A DNA stretch of 5,454 nucleotides from positions 1 to 5,454 of the forward strand of contig JAXDLH010000013.1 of assembly GCA_034666705.1 (NCBI GenBank). The letters run 5' to 3'. This stretch comes from JAXDLH01 sp034666705 (GTDB lineage: Bacteria > Chloroflexota > UBA6077 > SHYK01). Shown in pieces: positions 1 through 5,435 of this stretch (positions are counted from its first letter, which is position 1; every line of letters begins with the position of its first letter). Made by a program: the position numbers and the translations under genes. The notes below the pieces were generated by a model. It did no database searches, was not told the DNA's origin, and saw only the letters and a program-made list of their open reading frames with translations.

Positions 1-209
1 GCGATCTCGCCGGCGAGCAACTCGGCGATCAGGACCTTCGCGCCCTGGCCGGCGCCGCGGAACTTGAGCACGTAGGTGCCGAGGTCGTCGCCCTCCACAA
101 TAGCAGGCAGCGAGCCACCCTCGCGCAGCGGCGTGACGTAGCGCGTGACGGCGATCGTGCGGACCTCGGGCACCACGTCGGCGGCCGGGGCGCGCGGTGG
201 TGCATTCAT
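1..209 (-). CDS. HipA-like kinase, N-terminal part (cut by window edge)
   Basis: This is the start of a leftward gene; 70 residues are visible before the window ends, so it is partial at its C-terminus. It begins MNAPPRAPAADV and then reads RYVTPLREGGSLPAIVE (about residues 23-39), followed by GTYVLKFRGAGQG (44-56) and KVLIAELLAGEIA (58-70). From recall, this matches the N-terminus of stand-alone HipA-like proteins (the 'HipA family kinase' group). There the glycine-rich REGGS loop and the lysine of the VLKFRG strand (K49) would bind ATP. The catalytic Asp and Mg-binding residues lie outside the window, so kinase activity cannot be judged. ATG at 209 is the first in-frame start, with a GGAG about 12 bp upstream, which is rather distant. 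No HipB-like DNA-binding partner is encoded in the 180 bp upstream, unlike classical hipBA toxin-antitoxin pairs. The family call is fairly sure; a toxin role is not supported. Confidence 0.75.
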   Translation of the reverse strand, partial: MNAPPRAPAADVVPEVRTIAVTRYVTPLREGGSLPAIVEGDDLGTYVLKFRGAGQGAKVLIAELLAGEI

Positions 210-391
210 CGGTGCCCGGTACTCCGTGCGCTGAGGTGAAAATCGTAAGGAAACGGCAAGCGCAGACGAGGGAGCCGACACCGGAGGTGCCGCGGTCAAT
301 CGAGGCGCCATTGCTTAGCGGGCGATACCAGACGTGGCAATGCGAATCGAGGCGCTCCGTTCAACGATGGTAGAGAGCCGGCCCAGCCGCG
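210..391. other. Intergenic region between HipA-like gene and methyltransferase operon end
   Basis: This non-coding stretch of about 180 bp must carry the promoter of the leftward HipA-like gene and the 3' end of the leftward methyltransferase transcript. I see no convincing -35/-10 pair and no hairpin followed by T residues, so read-through from the upstream operon into the HipA-like gene is possible. The only visible structure is an 11-bp direct repeat, annotated separately. Confidence 0.6.
298..355. repeat. 11-bp direct repeat AATCGAGGCGC, two copies
   Basis: AATCGAGGCGC occurs at 298-308 and again at 345-355 on the + strand, with starts 47 bp apart, in the gap upstream of the HipA-like gene. 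An identical 11-mer twice within 60 bp is more than expected by chance, though not strikingly so in GC-rich DNA. It could be a paired regulator site or a local duplication remnant. No function is known. Confidence 0.4.
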
Positions 392-1156
392 TCAAGAAGC
401 GGCAGGCGGCTTGCGGCAAATGAACACGTCTTGGCGGAATCGGTCTGGGACGGATTCGGCGACGAACCCGACCTCGCGGAGCAGCCGCAACCAGGTATCC
501 CGGGGGAAGAGGCCATCGACGTGCCGGTCATGCACGGCCCGGACCGAACCGTCGGCCTCGCGCAGGAGGTAGCCATAATCGACGGTGACCTCCGTGTCAT
601 TCGGGTCCGGGTCCCACGTCCACTCAACCCAGCGGATACTCCGCTCGTCGCCGTCCTCACCGCCGTGGTCGGTGCTCGGCTCGAACGTCTCGCGCACGCA
701 GTCCGGCTCGAAGAGGGCGGCGCCACCGGGCCGGCAATGGATGGATGCCGTCTCCATCGCCTGTCGGAGGTCCGCCTCGGTGCGCATGTACATGACAGCA
801 TCGTGCACGAAAACCGCATCGAATTGGCGATCCAACCGCACGGTGCGCATGTCGCCCTGGAGATGCTCGCACTCCGGATTGAGGGCGCGGCTGACCTCGA
901 GCATCTGCGGCGCGAGCTCGACCAGAGTCAACTCGGCATGCGCCTTGAGGTGGAACGCGTTGTTGCCACCACCGCTGCCCAGCTCGAGCATCGTGCGCAA
1001 TGCACCGTCGCACGCCCCGCTCAAGAGCTGCCAGGCGTCAGCGGCTTCATCCACATACTCAGCCGGGGCGGAGAAGAGCGGCCACCACGACGCCAGATCG
1101 GTATAGATCAATGGGTCGTGGTCGGAGCGCTCGTTGGCGCTTTCGCTGCCTGCCAC
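392..1156 (-). CDS. Class I SAM-dependent methyltransferase (third gene of ABM-AHSA1 operon)
   Basis: This predicted cytoplasmic protein of 254 residues transfers a methyl group from S-adenosylmethionine; the substrate is unknown. The Rossmann-fold SAM site is clear. Motif I is MLELGSGGG (residues 56-64), and the acidic strand end is LTLVELAPQML (E80, ribose binding). LQGDMRTVRL follows at 99-108 and FDAVFVHDAVMYM at 112-124. A CRPGG turn precedes the FEPDCVRETF strand. The C-terminal part (TWLRLLREVGF) resembles the Methyltransf_11/25-like small-molecule enzymes. I chose the GTG at 1156 because it lies 4 bp after the stop of the AHSA1 gene and has GAGG 9 bp upstream, inside the end of that gene. 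The open frame continues to an ATG at 1243, but the extra 29 residues are Arg/Ser-rich, overlap the upstream gene and do not resemble the family. Transcription is almost certainly coupled to the two genes before it. The methyltransferase call is safe; the substrate is not predictable. Confidence 0.88.
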   Translation of the reverse strand: MAGSESANERSDHDPLIYTDLASWWPLFSAPAEYVDEAADAWQLLSGACDGALRTMLELGSGGGNNAFHLKAHAELTLVELAPQMLEVSRALNPECEHLQGDMRTVRLDRQFDAVFVHDAVMYMRTEADLRQAMETASIHCRPGGAALFEPDCVRETFEPSTDHGGEDGDERSIRWVEWTWDPDPNDTEVTVDYGYLLREADGSVRAVHDRHVDGLFPRDTWLRLLREVGFVAESVPDRFRQDVFICRKPPAAS

Positions 1157-1160
1157 GTGT

Positions 1161-1679
1161 CTACACCTCGGCCGCACGGCGCTGGTACTCGGATCCGATC
1201 GCCTGGAGCCGCGGCATGAACGACTCAGGCTCGCCGCCCGCAAGGCGAGTTTGCAAATCGTCGAGCATCGTGTGCCAGCCGGCGGCAGTCGGCGCCAACC
1301 ACTCGCGGCCGACGATGTCGGTATGAACGAAAAGCAGCCGCGTCCGATCTCCCTCGGACGTTAGCTCCAGGCTCACGTTGGTCTCGGCCCAGTCGTCGGT
1401 CCCAGCACTGCGGAACGTGTAGGCAAGCGCATTGGGCGGGTCCCAGCGAGTGATAGCGCCGCGAATGATCGCACTCGGCGGGCCCGCCTTCGTATCGTCC
1501 GCGTGCCGCATGCGCAGCTCGACGCGGCCTCCCACGCCCGGCTCGAAGTCGGCATCGGCCAGCCACGTTGCGATCAGCTCGGGCTTGGTGACGTATTCCC
1601 AGACCCGCTCGATCGGGCGGGGCAGCACCCGCTCGAAGCGCACCGTCTTCTCATCCGTAAACTCGCCGAGCTCGCCCAT
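1161..1679 (-). CDS. AHSA1 / SRPBCC-fold protein
   Basis: This soluble protein of 172 residues has the START/Bet v 1-like fold of the Activator of Hsp90 ATPase homologue 1 (AHSA1) family. The pattern runs in order: VRFERVLPRPIERVWEYVTKPE (residues 13-34), IATWLADADFEPGVGGRVEL (36-55), AIIRGAITRWDPPNALAYTF (70-89), and a C-terminal helix GWHTMLDDLQTRLAGG (134-149). These are the hallmarks of the family, in which a hydrophobic cavity binds a ligand or the protein acts as a cyclase or chaperone-like factor. Bacterial members usually have no defined function, and many sit beside ArsR-type regulators; none is visible here. The ATG at 1679 has an AAGGGGG tract a few bases upstream that overlaps the stop codon of the ABM gene. 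The 9-bp gap before it and 4-bp gap after it put it in the middle of a three-gene operon. The family is sure, the role unknown. Confidence 0.88.
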   Translation of the reverse strand: MGELGEFTDEKTVRFERVLPRPIERVWEYVTKPELIATWLADADFEPGVGGRVELRMRHADDTKAGPPSAIIRGAITRWDPPNALAYTFRSAGTDDWAETNVSLELTSEGDRTRLLFVHTDIVGREWLAPTAAGWHTMLDDLQTRLAGGEPESFMPRLQAIGSEYQRRAAEV

Positions 1680-1688
1680 GGCGCCCCC

Positions 1689-1976
1689 TTATAGCTTCTC
1701 GCAGAACGTCACGGTGCGCTCGGCCAGGCGCGGGATCGCGTCGTTGGCGGCGAGCCGCTGGAAGTGCGGCGAGTCACGGTGCGCGTCGAGACCGGCGCGG
1801 TCGGTGTACTCCTCGTAAATGATAAAGAGCGTCGGGTCGTCGAGCACGCGATGCGGCTGGTAGAAGAGGCAGCTCGGCTCCGCGCGCGATGCGGGCATGA
1901 GCTCCTCGAGCACCTCCGCCACGTGCTCCTCTTCGCCAGGCCGGGCGCGCCAGTGCGCCAGCACTACGAATGACAT
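1689..1976 (-). CDS. Antibiotic biosynthesis monooxygenase (ABM) domain protein
   Basis: This small protein of 95 residues matches the usual size of the stand-alone ABM (dimeric alpha/beta barrel) domain. The first strand is MSFVVLAHWRARPGEEEHVAEVLEEL. The conserved core is PSCLFYQPHRVLDDPTLFIIYEEYTDRAGLDAHRDSPHF (residues 34-72), with the characteristic E-x-Y/W pattern followed by 'AH..SPHF'. Family members range from quinone-forming monooxygenases such as ActVA-Orf6 and YgiN to haem-degrading enzymes, and many are uncharacterised; they need no bound cofactor or only haem. The Asn and Trp residues of IsdG-type haem oxygenases are not evident here, so a quinone or small-molecule role is more likely, by inference. 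The ATG at 1976 has a GGAGG 9 bp upstream (1986-1990). It is the first gene of the leftward operon, reading away from the MFS exporter. Confidence 0.88.
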   Translation of the reverse strand: MSFVVLAHWRARPGEEEHVAEVLEELMPASRAEPSCLFYQPHRVLDDPTLFIIYEEYTDRAGLDAHRDSPHFQRLAANDAIPRLAERTVTFCEKL

Positions 1977-1985
1977 CTCTTGCCG

Positions 1986-1990
1986 CCTCC
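1986..1990 (-). promoter_or_regulatory. Shine-Dalgarno site of the ABM gene
   Basis: GGAGG on the minus strand lies 9 bp before the ATG at 1976. It decides this start against the far longer open frame reaching back to 2219, which would overlap the MFS gene. Confidence 0.7.
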
Positions 1991-2074
1991 GCGCGATAGG
2001 ACCGCCGTGGCCCGATTCGCCGCCCTCAGGATACAAGCAGGCGTCCGTTAGAATTCGGACATCTCGTGCTCCCC

Positions 2075-2080
2075 GAGGAG
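2075..2080 (+). promoter_or_regulatory. Shine-Dalgarno site of the MFS gene
   Basis: GAGGAG lies 8 bp before the ATG at 2089 and fixes that start within a frame that is open from 1897. Confidence 0.7.
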
Positions 2081-2088
2081 TTGTCCCC

Positions 2089-3441
2089 ATGCAGGACCGC
2101 CCGCCCCCGCGCGAGCAACCCCGGGCGGGGCGGGCATTCGGTGCGCTGCGCCATCGTGACTTCGCCCTTCTCTGGAGCGGCTCGGTCATCAGCAACGTCG
2201 GCAACTGGATGCAGAACATCGCGCAGGCGTGGTTGATCTACGACCTGACCGGCTCTGCGCTCCTCGTCGGCCTGAACGGGCTGATCCGCACCGCGCCATT
2301 CCTCGTTATGTCGCTTTACGCGGGCACGGTGGCCGATCGCATGGACCGCCGCAAGCTCTATCTGTGGGCTGAGTTCGGCATGCTGGCGATCTGCCTCGGC
2401 GTGGGCGGCCTGGTGGCCAGCGGGCTGGTGCAAGTGTGGCACATCTATGCCGCTAGTGTGCTCTCGGCGCTCGTCGGGGCGTTCGAGATCCCAGCACAGC
2501 AGGCGCTGCTGCCGCACCTTGTGCCGCGCGCCGACATGATGAACGCGATCAGCCTCAACTCGCTCGTGCGCAAGGGCGCGCAGGTGATTGGGCCCTCGCT
2601 CGGCGGCGTCTCGGTGGCGGCGTTCGGCGTGGCGCCGACCTACTTTCTCAACGCGGCGAGCTACGTCGTCCTGATCGTGATGATCCTTATGATGCGGACC
2701 ACCAATCCGCCCACACCGGCCCAAACGCGGAGCGCGGCCGGGGCGATTGCCGACGGCCTGCGCTACGTCCGCGGCGACGCCGTGATCGCGACGTTGCTGC
2801 TCATGGAATCCGTGGTGAGCATCTTCGGCAGCTTCAACCCCATGCTCGTGGTCTTCGCGCGCGAGGTGTTCCACGTCGGCGCTGAGGGATTGGGGCTGCT
2901 GCAGAGCGCGGCTGGCATCGGGACGATCATCGGCTCGGTCGTGCTCTCGTTCATCGGCGATATCCACCGCAAGGGGCGGCTGATCATCGCTGGCGGCGTG
3001 GTGTATGGACTGGCCGTGATCGCCTTCGCGGTCACGCCGTGGTTCCCGCTGGCGATCGTATTCCTCATACTCACGGGCGCGGCAGAGGTCAGCGTCGGTG
3101 CGACTCGGACCACCGTCATGCAACTCTTCACGAAGCGCGAGATGCTGGGCCGAGTCATGAGCCTGCAGGCGATGTCGACGCGTGGACTCGGGCCACTCGG
3201 CGGCTTCGAGGCGGGGACCCTGGGCACATTGATCGGCGTGCCGTACGCCGTTGCGCTTGGCGGGCTGGTCTGCATCGCCACGGTGCTGGCCGCGGCGCGG
3301 GCCGTGCCCACGCTCCGCAATTTCACCGGCGCGGGCCGCGAAGAAGAGGCTGCATTCCTCCATGAGAGCCGTCGGCCCGTGACCGCCACAGGTGAGTCGG
3401 CCGTCGCCGCCCAGGCGCCTTCGCCCGACCCCGTGCGCTGA
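2089..3441 (+). CDS. MFS transporter, EntS/MFS_3-type exporter
   Basis: This is an inner-membrane protein of 450 residues with about 12 hydrophobic segments, the standard length of the EntS-like (MFS_3) branch of the major facilitator superfamily. The N-terminus FGALRHRDFALLWSGSVISNVGNWMQ (residues 17-42) is typical of that branch. The loop 2-3 signature GTVADRMDRRKL (79-90) is present with its Asp and basic residues. EIPAQQALLPHLVPRADMMNAISLNS (133-158) and the matching loop RTTVMQLFTKREMLGRVMSL (340-359) also fit. Relatives export siderophores, macrolides and other small molecules by proton antiport; the substrate here cannot be told. After the last membrane segment a hydrophilic tail rich in Ala, Glu and Pro (about 411-450) extends into the cytoplasm. 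The start was chosen for its GAGGAG 8 bp upstream; translation from 1897 would add 64 non-homologous residues and overlap the divergent ABM gene. The divergent position suggests co-regulation with the ABM operon. Confidence 0.9.
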   Translation: MQDRPPPREQPRAGRAFGALRHRDFALLWSGSVISNVGNWMQNIAQAWLIYDLTGSALLVGLNGLIRTAPFLVMSLYAGTVADRMDRRKLYLWAEFGMLAICLGVGGLVASGLVQVWHIYAASVLSALVGAFEIPAQQALLPHLVPRADMMNAISLNSLVRKGAQVIGPSLGGVSVAAFGVAPTYFLNAASYVVLIVMILMMRTTNPPTPAQTRSAAGAIADGLRYVRGDAVIATLLLMESVVSIFGSFNPMLVVFAREVFHVGAEGLGLLQSAAGIGTIIGSVVLSFIGDIHRKGRLIIAGGVVYGLAVIAFAVTPWFPLAIVFLILTGAAEVSVGATRTTVMQLFTKREMLGRVMSLQAMSTRGLGPLGGFEAGTLGTLIGVPYAVALGGLVCIATVLAAARAVPTLRNFTGAGREEEAAFLHESRRPVTATGESAVAAQAPSPDPVR

Positions 3442-3563
3442 CGGTCCGCATCTCAGCCGTATCTCAGCATCCACGCGACGCGGCAATGCGGCCCTTACCG
3501 CTGGCTATGATCCTGTGCTACGGGCCATCGCCGGCCCAACGGGTGAAACTACGGGAGGCTGCG
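3442..3563 (+). promoter_or_regulatory. Leader region of the four-cysteine protein gene
   Basis: The gap between the MFS stop and the next start holds a TATGAT -10-like box at 3506-3511, without a recognisable -35. It also has a 5-bp GC hairpin, GGGCC (3522-3526) with GGCCC (3533-3537). A direct repeat ATCTCAGC occurs at 3450-3457 and 3461-3468. GGGAGG at 3553-3558 is the ribosome site for the gene at 3564. No T-tract follows any hairpin, so an intrinsic terminator for the MFS gene is not evident. The downstream gene may have its own promoter or be read through. Confidence 0.35.
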
Positions 3564-3818
3564 ATGAGCATCGTCGAGCAGCACGTCAAGATCTTCGAGT
3601 GCGATCAGTGCAAGGTCAGCAGCGAGCAAGAGCCGAAAATCGGCCAGATCGAGGGCTGGGTCCGGATCGCCGAGCGCGTGGGCGCCGGCACGAAGCAGTG
3701 GGACTTCTGCGGCTGGGAGTGCGCTTACACCTACATCGAGAGCGGCGCCCCCGAGGAGGGCGGCGTGCTGCTCGAGGACGACTCCGCCCGCCGCGGCCGC
3801 CGACGCCCCGACGCGTAG
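3564..3818 (+). CDS. Small four-cysteine, probable zinc-binding protein
   Basis: This acidic-then-basic protein of 84 residues has no name I recognise. It carries FECDQC (C13, C16) and, after a 32-residue spacer with GWVRI, WDFCGWEC (C49, C53). The layout CxxC...CxxxC looks like one zinc ribbon-type metal site, by inference. The residues between the cysteine pairs (GQIEGWVRIAERVGAGTKQWDF) would form the strands of a small beta domain. The tail is first acidic (EEGGVLLEDD) and ends with an Arg-rich stretch RRGRRRPDA that could touch nucleic acid. Similar short proteins with a 'C..C...GW....DFC...C' layout are, as I recall, common as hypothetical proteins in high-GC bacteria and phages. The ATG at 3564 was chosen for GGGAGG 5 bp upstream; the frame opens earlier, at 3486, with no similar support. 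It ends 10 bp from the convergent methyltransferase gene. A real gene is likely; the function is unknown. Confidence 0.8.
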   Translation: MSIVEQHVKIFECDQCKVSSEQEPKIGQIEGWVRIAERVGAGTKQWDFCGWECAYTYIESGAPEEGGVLLEDDSARRGRRRPDA

Positions 3819-3828
3819 CCGCTACCCG

Positions 3829-4608
3829 TCAGCGCTTGCGCGCGAGGATGCAGTGAGTCCGCTCGCCCACGACGAACCTTCCACGCGAATCGAGCGCGAG
3901 GAGGGCGTGGCGAAGGTCTTCCTCGAACCCTGCAGCATGGTCGCCGAATAGCGCTCGGTTGGCGAACGACGTCGAATACAACTCGCCAATGATTGCGTCG
4001 GCGTCAGCCTCGCGGTCCCACTCAGTGGCGCTGACCTGGATGTCGACGAAGGGCGTACGGGCGAGGACATCCTCGTGGCGCTCGGAGCTCGCAGCATACG
4101 CGCCAGCAAGGGTCTGCCGCTCGGGCCCGAGCCAGCGCTGCACGACGGCGCGGACGATCAGCGCGAACGGCTGCTCGCTCGACCAAATGCTGTCCGACGC
4201 CACGATTGCGACACCACCACCAGGCTCGGTGAGCGCATAGCTCTTCAAGAGGACCACGTAGCGGTGCATCCAGTGCAACGAGCTGCCAAAGGTGACCAGG
4301 CGGAAGCTGCCCAGGCTGGGGGAGATCTCCTCGGCGGCCAGGCAGCGCAGCTGTACGTTCGCCGCTCCAATGGCGACCCGGGCTCGTTCCGCCTCGGCGA
4401 GCATTTCCGGACTTATGTCGATCGCCAGCGCGTCGTGGACGTCGCGATGCAGCGCGAGAACAAGCTGCCCGGTCCCGCAGCCCACGTCGAGGAGTCGGCC
4501 GATGCCATGCAGGCCGAACGCGCTGCGAACGCGATCAAGAACTTGTGGCGGATAGCCCGGTCGGTAGCGTGCGTAGCACGCAGCCGCGCCGGCATAGAGA
4601 TCGACCAT
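3829..4608 (-). CDS. Class I SAM-dependent methyltransferase (second gene of PaiB operon)
   Basis: This soluble enzyme of 259 residues is predicted to use S-adenosylmethionine on an unknown small molecule. The N-terminus YAGAAACYARYRPGYPPQVLDRV (residues 5-27) has the YARYRPGYP signature seen in many Methyltransf_11/25 proteins. Motif I is LLDVGCGTGQL (39-49), the acidic strand end is ALAIDISPEML (60-70, D64), LRCLAAEEI lies at 87-95, and FGSSLHWM (107-114) is the typical post-motif II 'HWM'. A PGGG turn (129-132) precedes the VAIVASDS strand. The C-terminal third (WDREADADAIIGELYSTSFANRALFG) fits the cap that selects the substrate in this group. The ATG at 4608 follows the PaiB stop by 10 bp and has AGGA 5 bp upstream, so it is surely co-transcribed. 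It is of a different subgroup from the methyltransferase at 392-1156: the motifs and C-terminus do not align beyond the SAM site. Confidence 0.88.
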   Translation of the reverse strand: MVDLYAGAAACYARYRPGYPPQVLDRVRSAFGLHGIGRLLDVGCGTGQLVLALHRDVHDALAIDISPEMLAEAERARVAIGAANVQLRCLAAEEISPSLGSFRLVTFGSSLHWMHRYVVLLKSYALTEPGGGVAIVASDSIWSSEQPFALIVRAVVQRWLGPERQTLAGAYAASSERHEDVLARTPFVDIQVSATEWDREADADAIIGELYSTSFANRALFGDHAAGFEEDLRHALLALDSRGRFVVGERTHCILARKR

Positions 4609-4618
4609 ACGAATCCTG

Positions 4619-5248
4619 CTATTCGGCCTCGCCGCCCAAAACCGTGCGCATTGCCGCAGCCAACGCCTGGTCGGCGGGGTCGGCGCTCGCCGCGAGGGTG
4701 GCGATCACGCGGAGCTGGTCACGCCGAGGTCGATTCTGGCTCAACTTGAACTTCCCCTCCAGGCGGGTCAGCGGCATCTCGAAGGCGACGATGCCGCGCA
4801 CCATCGAATGCAGATACGGCTCGGGCAGCTCCATCGTCCACGGCGCCTCGAAGCCACGCTCGTGCCGTGCGATGAGCGCGGCGAGGATCTCGCGAGTTCG
4901 ACCCTCCCCCTCGACGATCCGCGCTGGCCCGTGGGCGTGGATGACGAGATAGTTCCAGGTGGGTACGCTCGGATGCGTCTCGTACCACGACGGCGAGACG
5001 TAGCCGTGTTCACCCTGAAAGATGGCGAGCGCCTCCGATTGCGCAAAGCTCTCCCACTGGTGGTTGGCCCGGGCCATGTGGCCGAGCAGCGTGCCGTGCT
5101 CGCCTGCGGTGCGGTCGAGCAGCAGCGGGAGATGCGACACGAGTGGCCGGCCATCCTCGACCGTCACGAGCGTGGCGAAGCCGAAGCGCTCCATGAGACC
5201 GTGGAGCAGGGCTTCGTCCGTGACCTCGAAATCCGCCGGCATGTACAT
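4619..5248 (-). CDS. PaiB-type FMN-binding negative transcriptional regulator
   Basis: This protein of 209 residues has the full length of the PaiB family (FMN-binding split barrel). The start MYMPADFEVTDEALLHGLMERFGFATLVT (residues 1-29) is the family's typical opening. HLPLLLDRTAGEHGTLLGHMARANHQW (39-65), the GYVSPSWYETHPSVPTWNY block (82-100) and the LEGKFKLSQNRP motif (163-174) are all present. In Bacillus, PaiB was described as a negative regulator of sporulation and protease genes. Many homologues probably act as flavin or haem-binding enzymes rather than DNA-binding proteins, and there is no helix-turn-helix here. The ATG at 5248 fits the family N-terminus and has GGAGA 5-6 bp upstream (5254-5258). 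A frame open up to 5377 adds an Arg-rich, unrelated leader. It is the first gene of a leftward pair with a methyltransferase. The family call is very sure; whether it regulates transcription is open. Confidence 0.92.
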   Translation of the reverse strand: MYMPADFEVTDEALLHGLMERFGFATLVTVEDGRPLVSHLPLLLDRTAGEHGTLLGHMARANHQWESFAQSEALAIFQGEHGYVSPSWYETHPSVPTWNYLVIHAHGPARIVEGEGRTREILAALIARHERGFEAPWTMELPEPYLHSMVRGIVAFEMPLTRLEGKFKLSQNRPRRDQLRVIATLAASADPADQALAAAMRTVLGGEAE

Positions 5249-5292
5249 CGCCGTCTCCGCGCGCTGGCTATGCCGCCAAGGATACCCGCGGA

Positions 5293-5308
5293 AGACGCGC
5301 CGGCGTCT
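5293..5308. repeat. Inverted repeat with 6-bp arms (AGACGC/GCGTCT)
   Basis: AGACGC (5293-5298) and GCGTCT (5303-5308) are perfect arms around a 4-bp spacer. It lies 45 bp upstream of the PaiB start, within the expected leader of the operon. It could be an RNA hairpin near the ribosome site or a dimer-binding operator. Confidence 0.45.
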
Positions 5309-5337
5309 ACGACCCTGCAGGACGATTGGTCGGGGCA

Positions 5338-5353
5338 GACCGCAATGGCGGTC
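5338..5353. repeat. Inverted repeat with 6-bp arms (GACCGC/GCGGTC)
   Basis: GACCGC (5338-5343) and GCGGTC (5348-5353) are perfect arms around a 4-bp spacer. The geometry equals that of the repeat at 5293-5308, and the two centres are 45 bp apart. The half-sites are similar but not identical. Confidence 0.45.
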
Positions 5354-5414
5354 ATACCCTAATACAACTGGGCGCATGTTTCTCGTTGATTGCCGTCGGC
5401 TGCACGTTCGGTAG

Positions 5415-5435
5415 GGCGGGGGCTCGTCCCCCGCC
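5415..5435. repeat. Strong GC hairpin, possible dispersed palindromic repeat
   Basis: GGCGGGGG (5415-5422) pairs perfectly with CCCCCGCC (5428-5435) across a 5-base loop CTCGT. From memory, short 'GTAGGG-GC-stem' palindromes of this kind recur between genes in several GC-rich genomes, especially Chloroflexota, so it may be a REP-like dispersed element. No T-tract follows on either strand, so it is not a standard intrinsic terminator. Part of it can form a second, incompatible stem: GGCTCG (5421-5426) with CGAGCC (5437-5442). Confidence 0.5.

Larger units (their letters stand above)
1977..2088. promoter_or_regulatory. Divergent control region between ABM operon and MFS gene
   Basis: These 112 bp separate two divergent transcription units and must hold both promoters. 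On the + strand, TAGAAT at 2049-2054 is one mismatch from a -10 box and would give a leader of about 28 bp before the MFS start. No good -35 is seen 16-18 bp upstream. The -10-like box lies within the loop of a 5-bp inverted repeat, GTCCG (2043-2047) and CGGAC (2056-2060), which could be an operator. The promoter call is tentative; the divergent layout is certain. Confidence 0.4.

Noticed and set aside
431..1219. A 262-codon open frame on the plus strand
   Set aside because: It is the antisense shadow of the methyltransferase and the end of the AHSA1 gene. It has no recognisable motif, and the opposite strand encodes clear SAM motifs.
1897..2088. N-terminal extension of the MFS protein
   Set aside because: It would overlap the divergent ABM gene and lacks transporter-like sequence; the GAGGAG before 2089 supports the shorter start.
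2026..3486. A 486-codon open frame on the minus strand
   Set aside because: It lies exactly opposite the MFS gene. Its product is His/Arg/Asp-rich with no domain, as expected from the antisense of GC-rich coding DNA.
3815..3825. GTAG-CCG-CTAC inverted repeat between convergent genes as a terminator
   Set aside because: It has only 4-bp arms, no T-tract on either strand, and includes the stop codon; too weak to call.
3392..3856. A 154-codon plus-strand frame overlapping the four-cysteine gene
   Set aside because: It is Arg-rich out-of-frame sequence that overlaps both the MFS end and the better-supported small gene at 3564.
4075..4749. A 224-codon open frame on the plus strand
   Set aside because: It spans antisense to two well-supported genes and reads as low-complexity Arg/Ala-rich sequence.
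3499..5272. CGCTGGCTATG shared at 3499-3509 and 5262-5272
   Set aside because: It is an 11-mer in two different settings, one before the small gene and one in the PaiB leader on the other strand's side. The positions relative to the genes do not match, so it is likely chance.
4808..5362. A 184-codon open frame on the plus strand
   Set aside because: It is antisense to the PaiB-type gene, has no family signature, and has no ribosome site that outweighs the sense gene.
5249..5377. N-terminal extension of the PaiB-type protein
   Set aside because: The 43 extra residues are Arg-rich and unlike the family, which starts at the MYMP sequence. The stretch also contains the inverted repeats.
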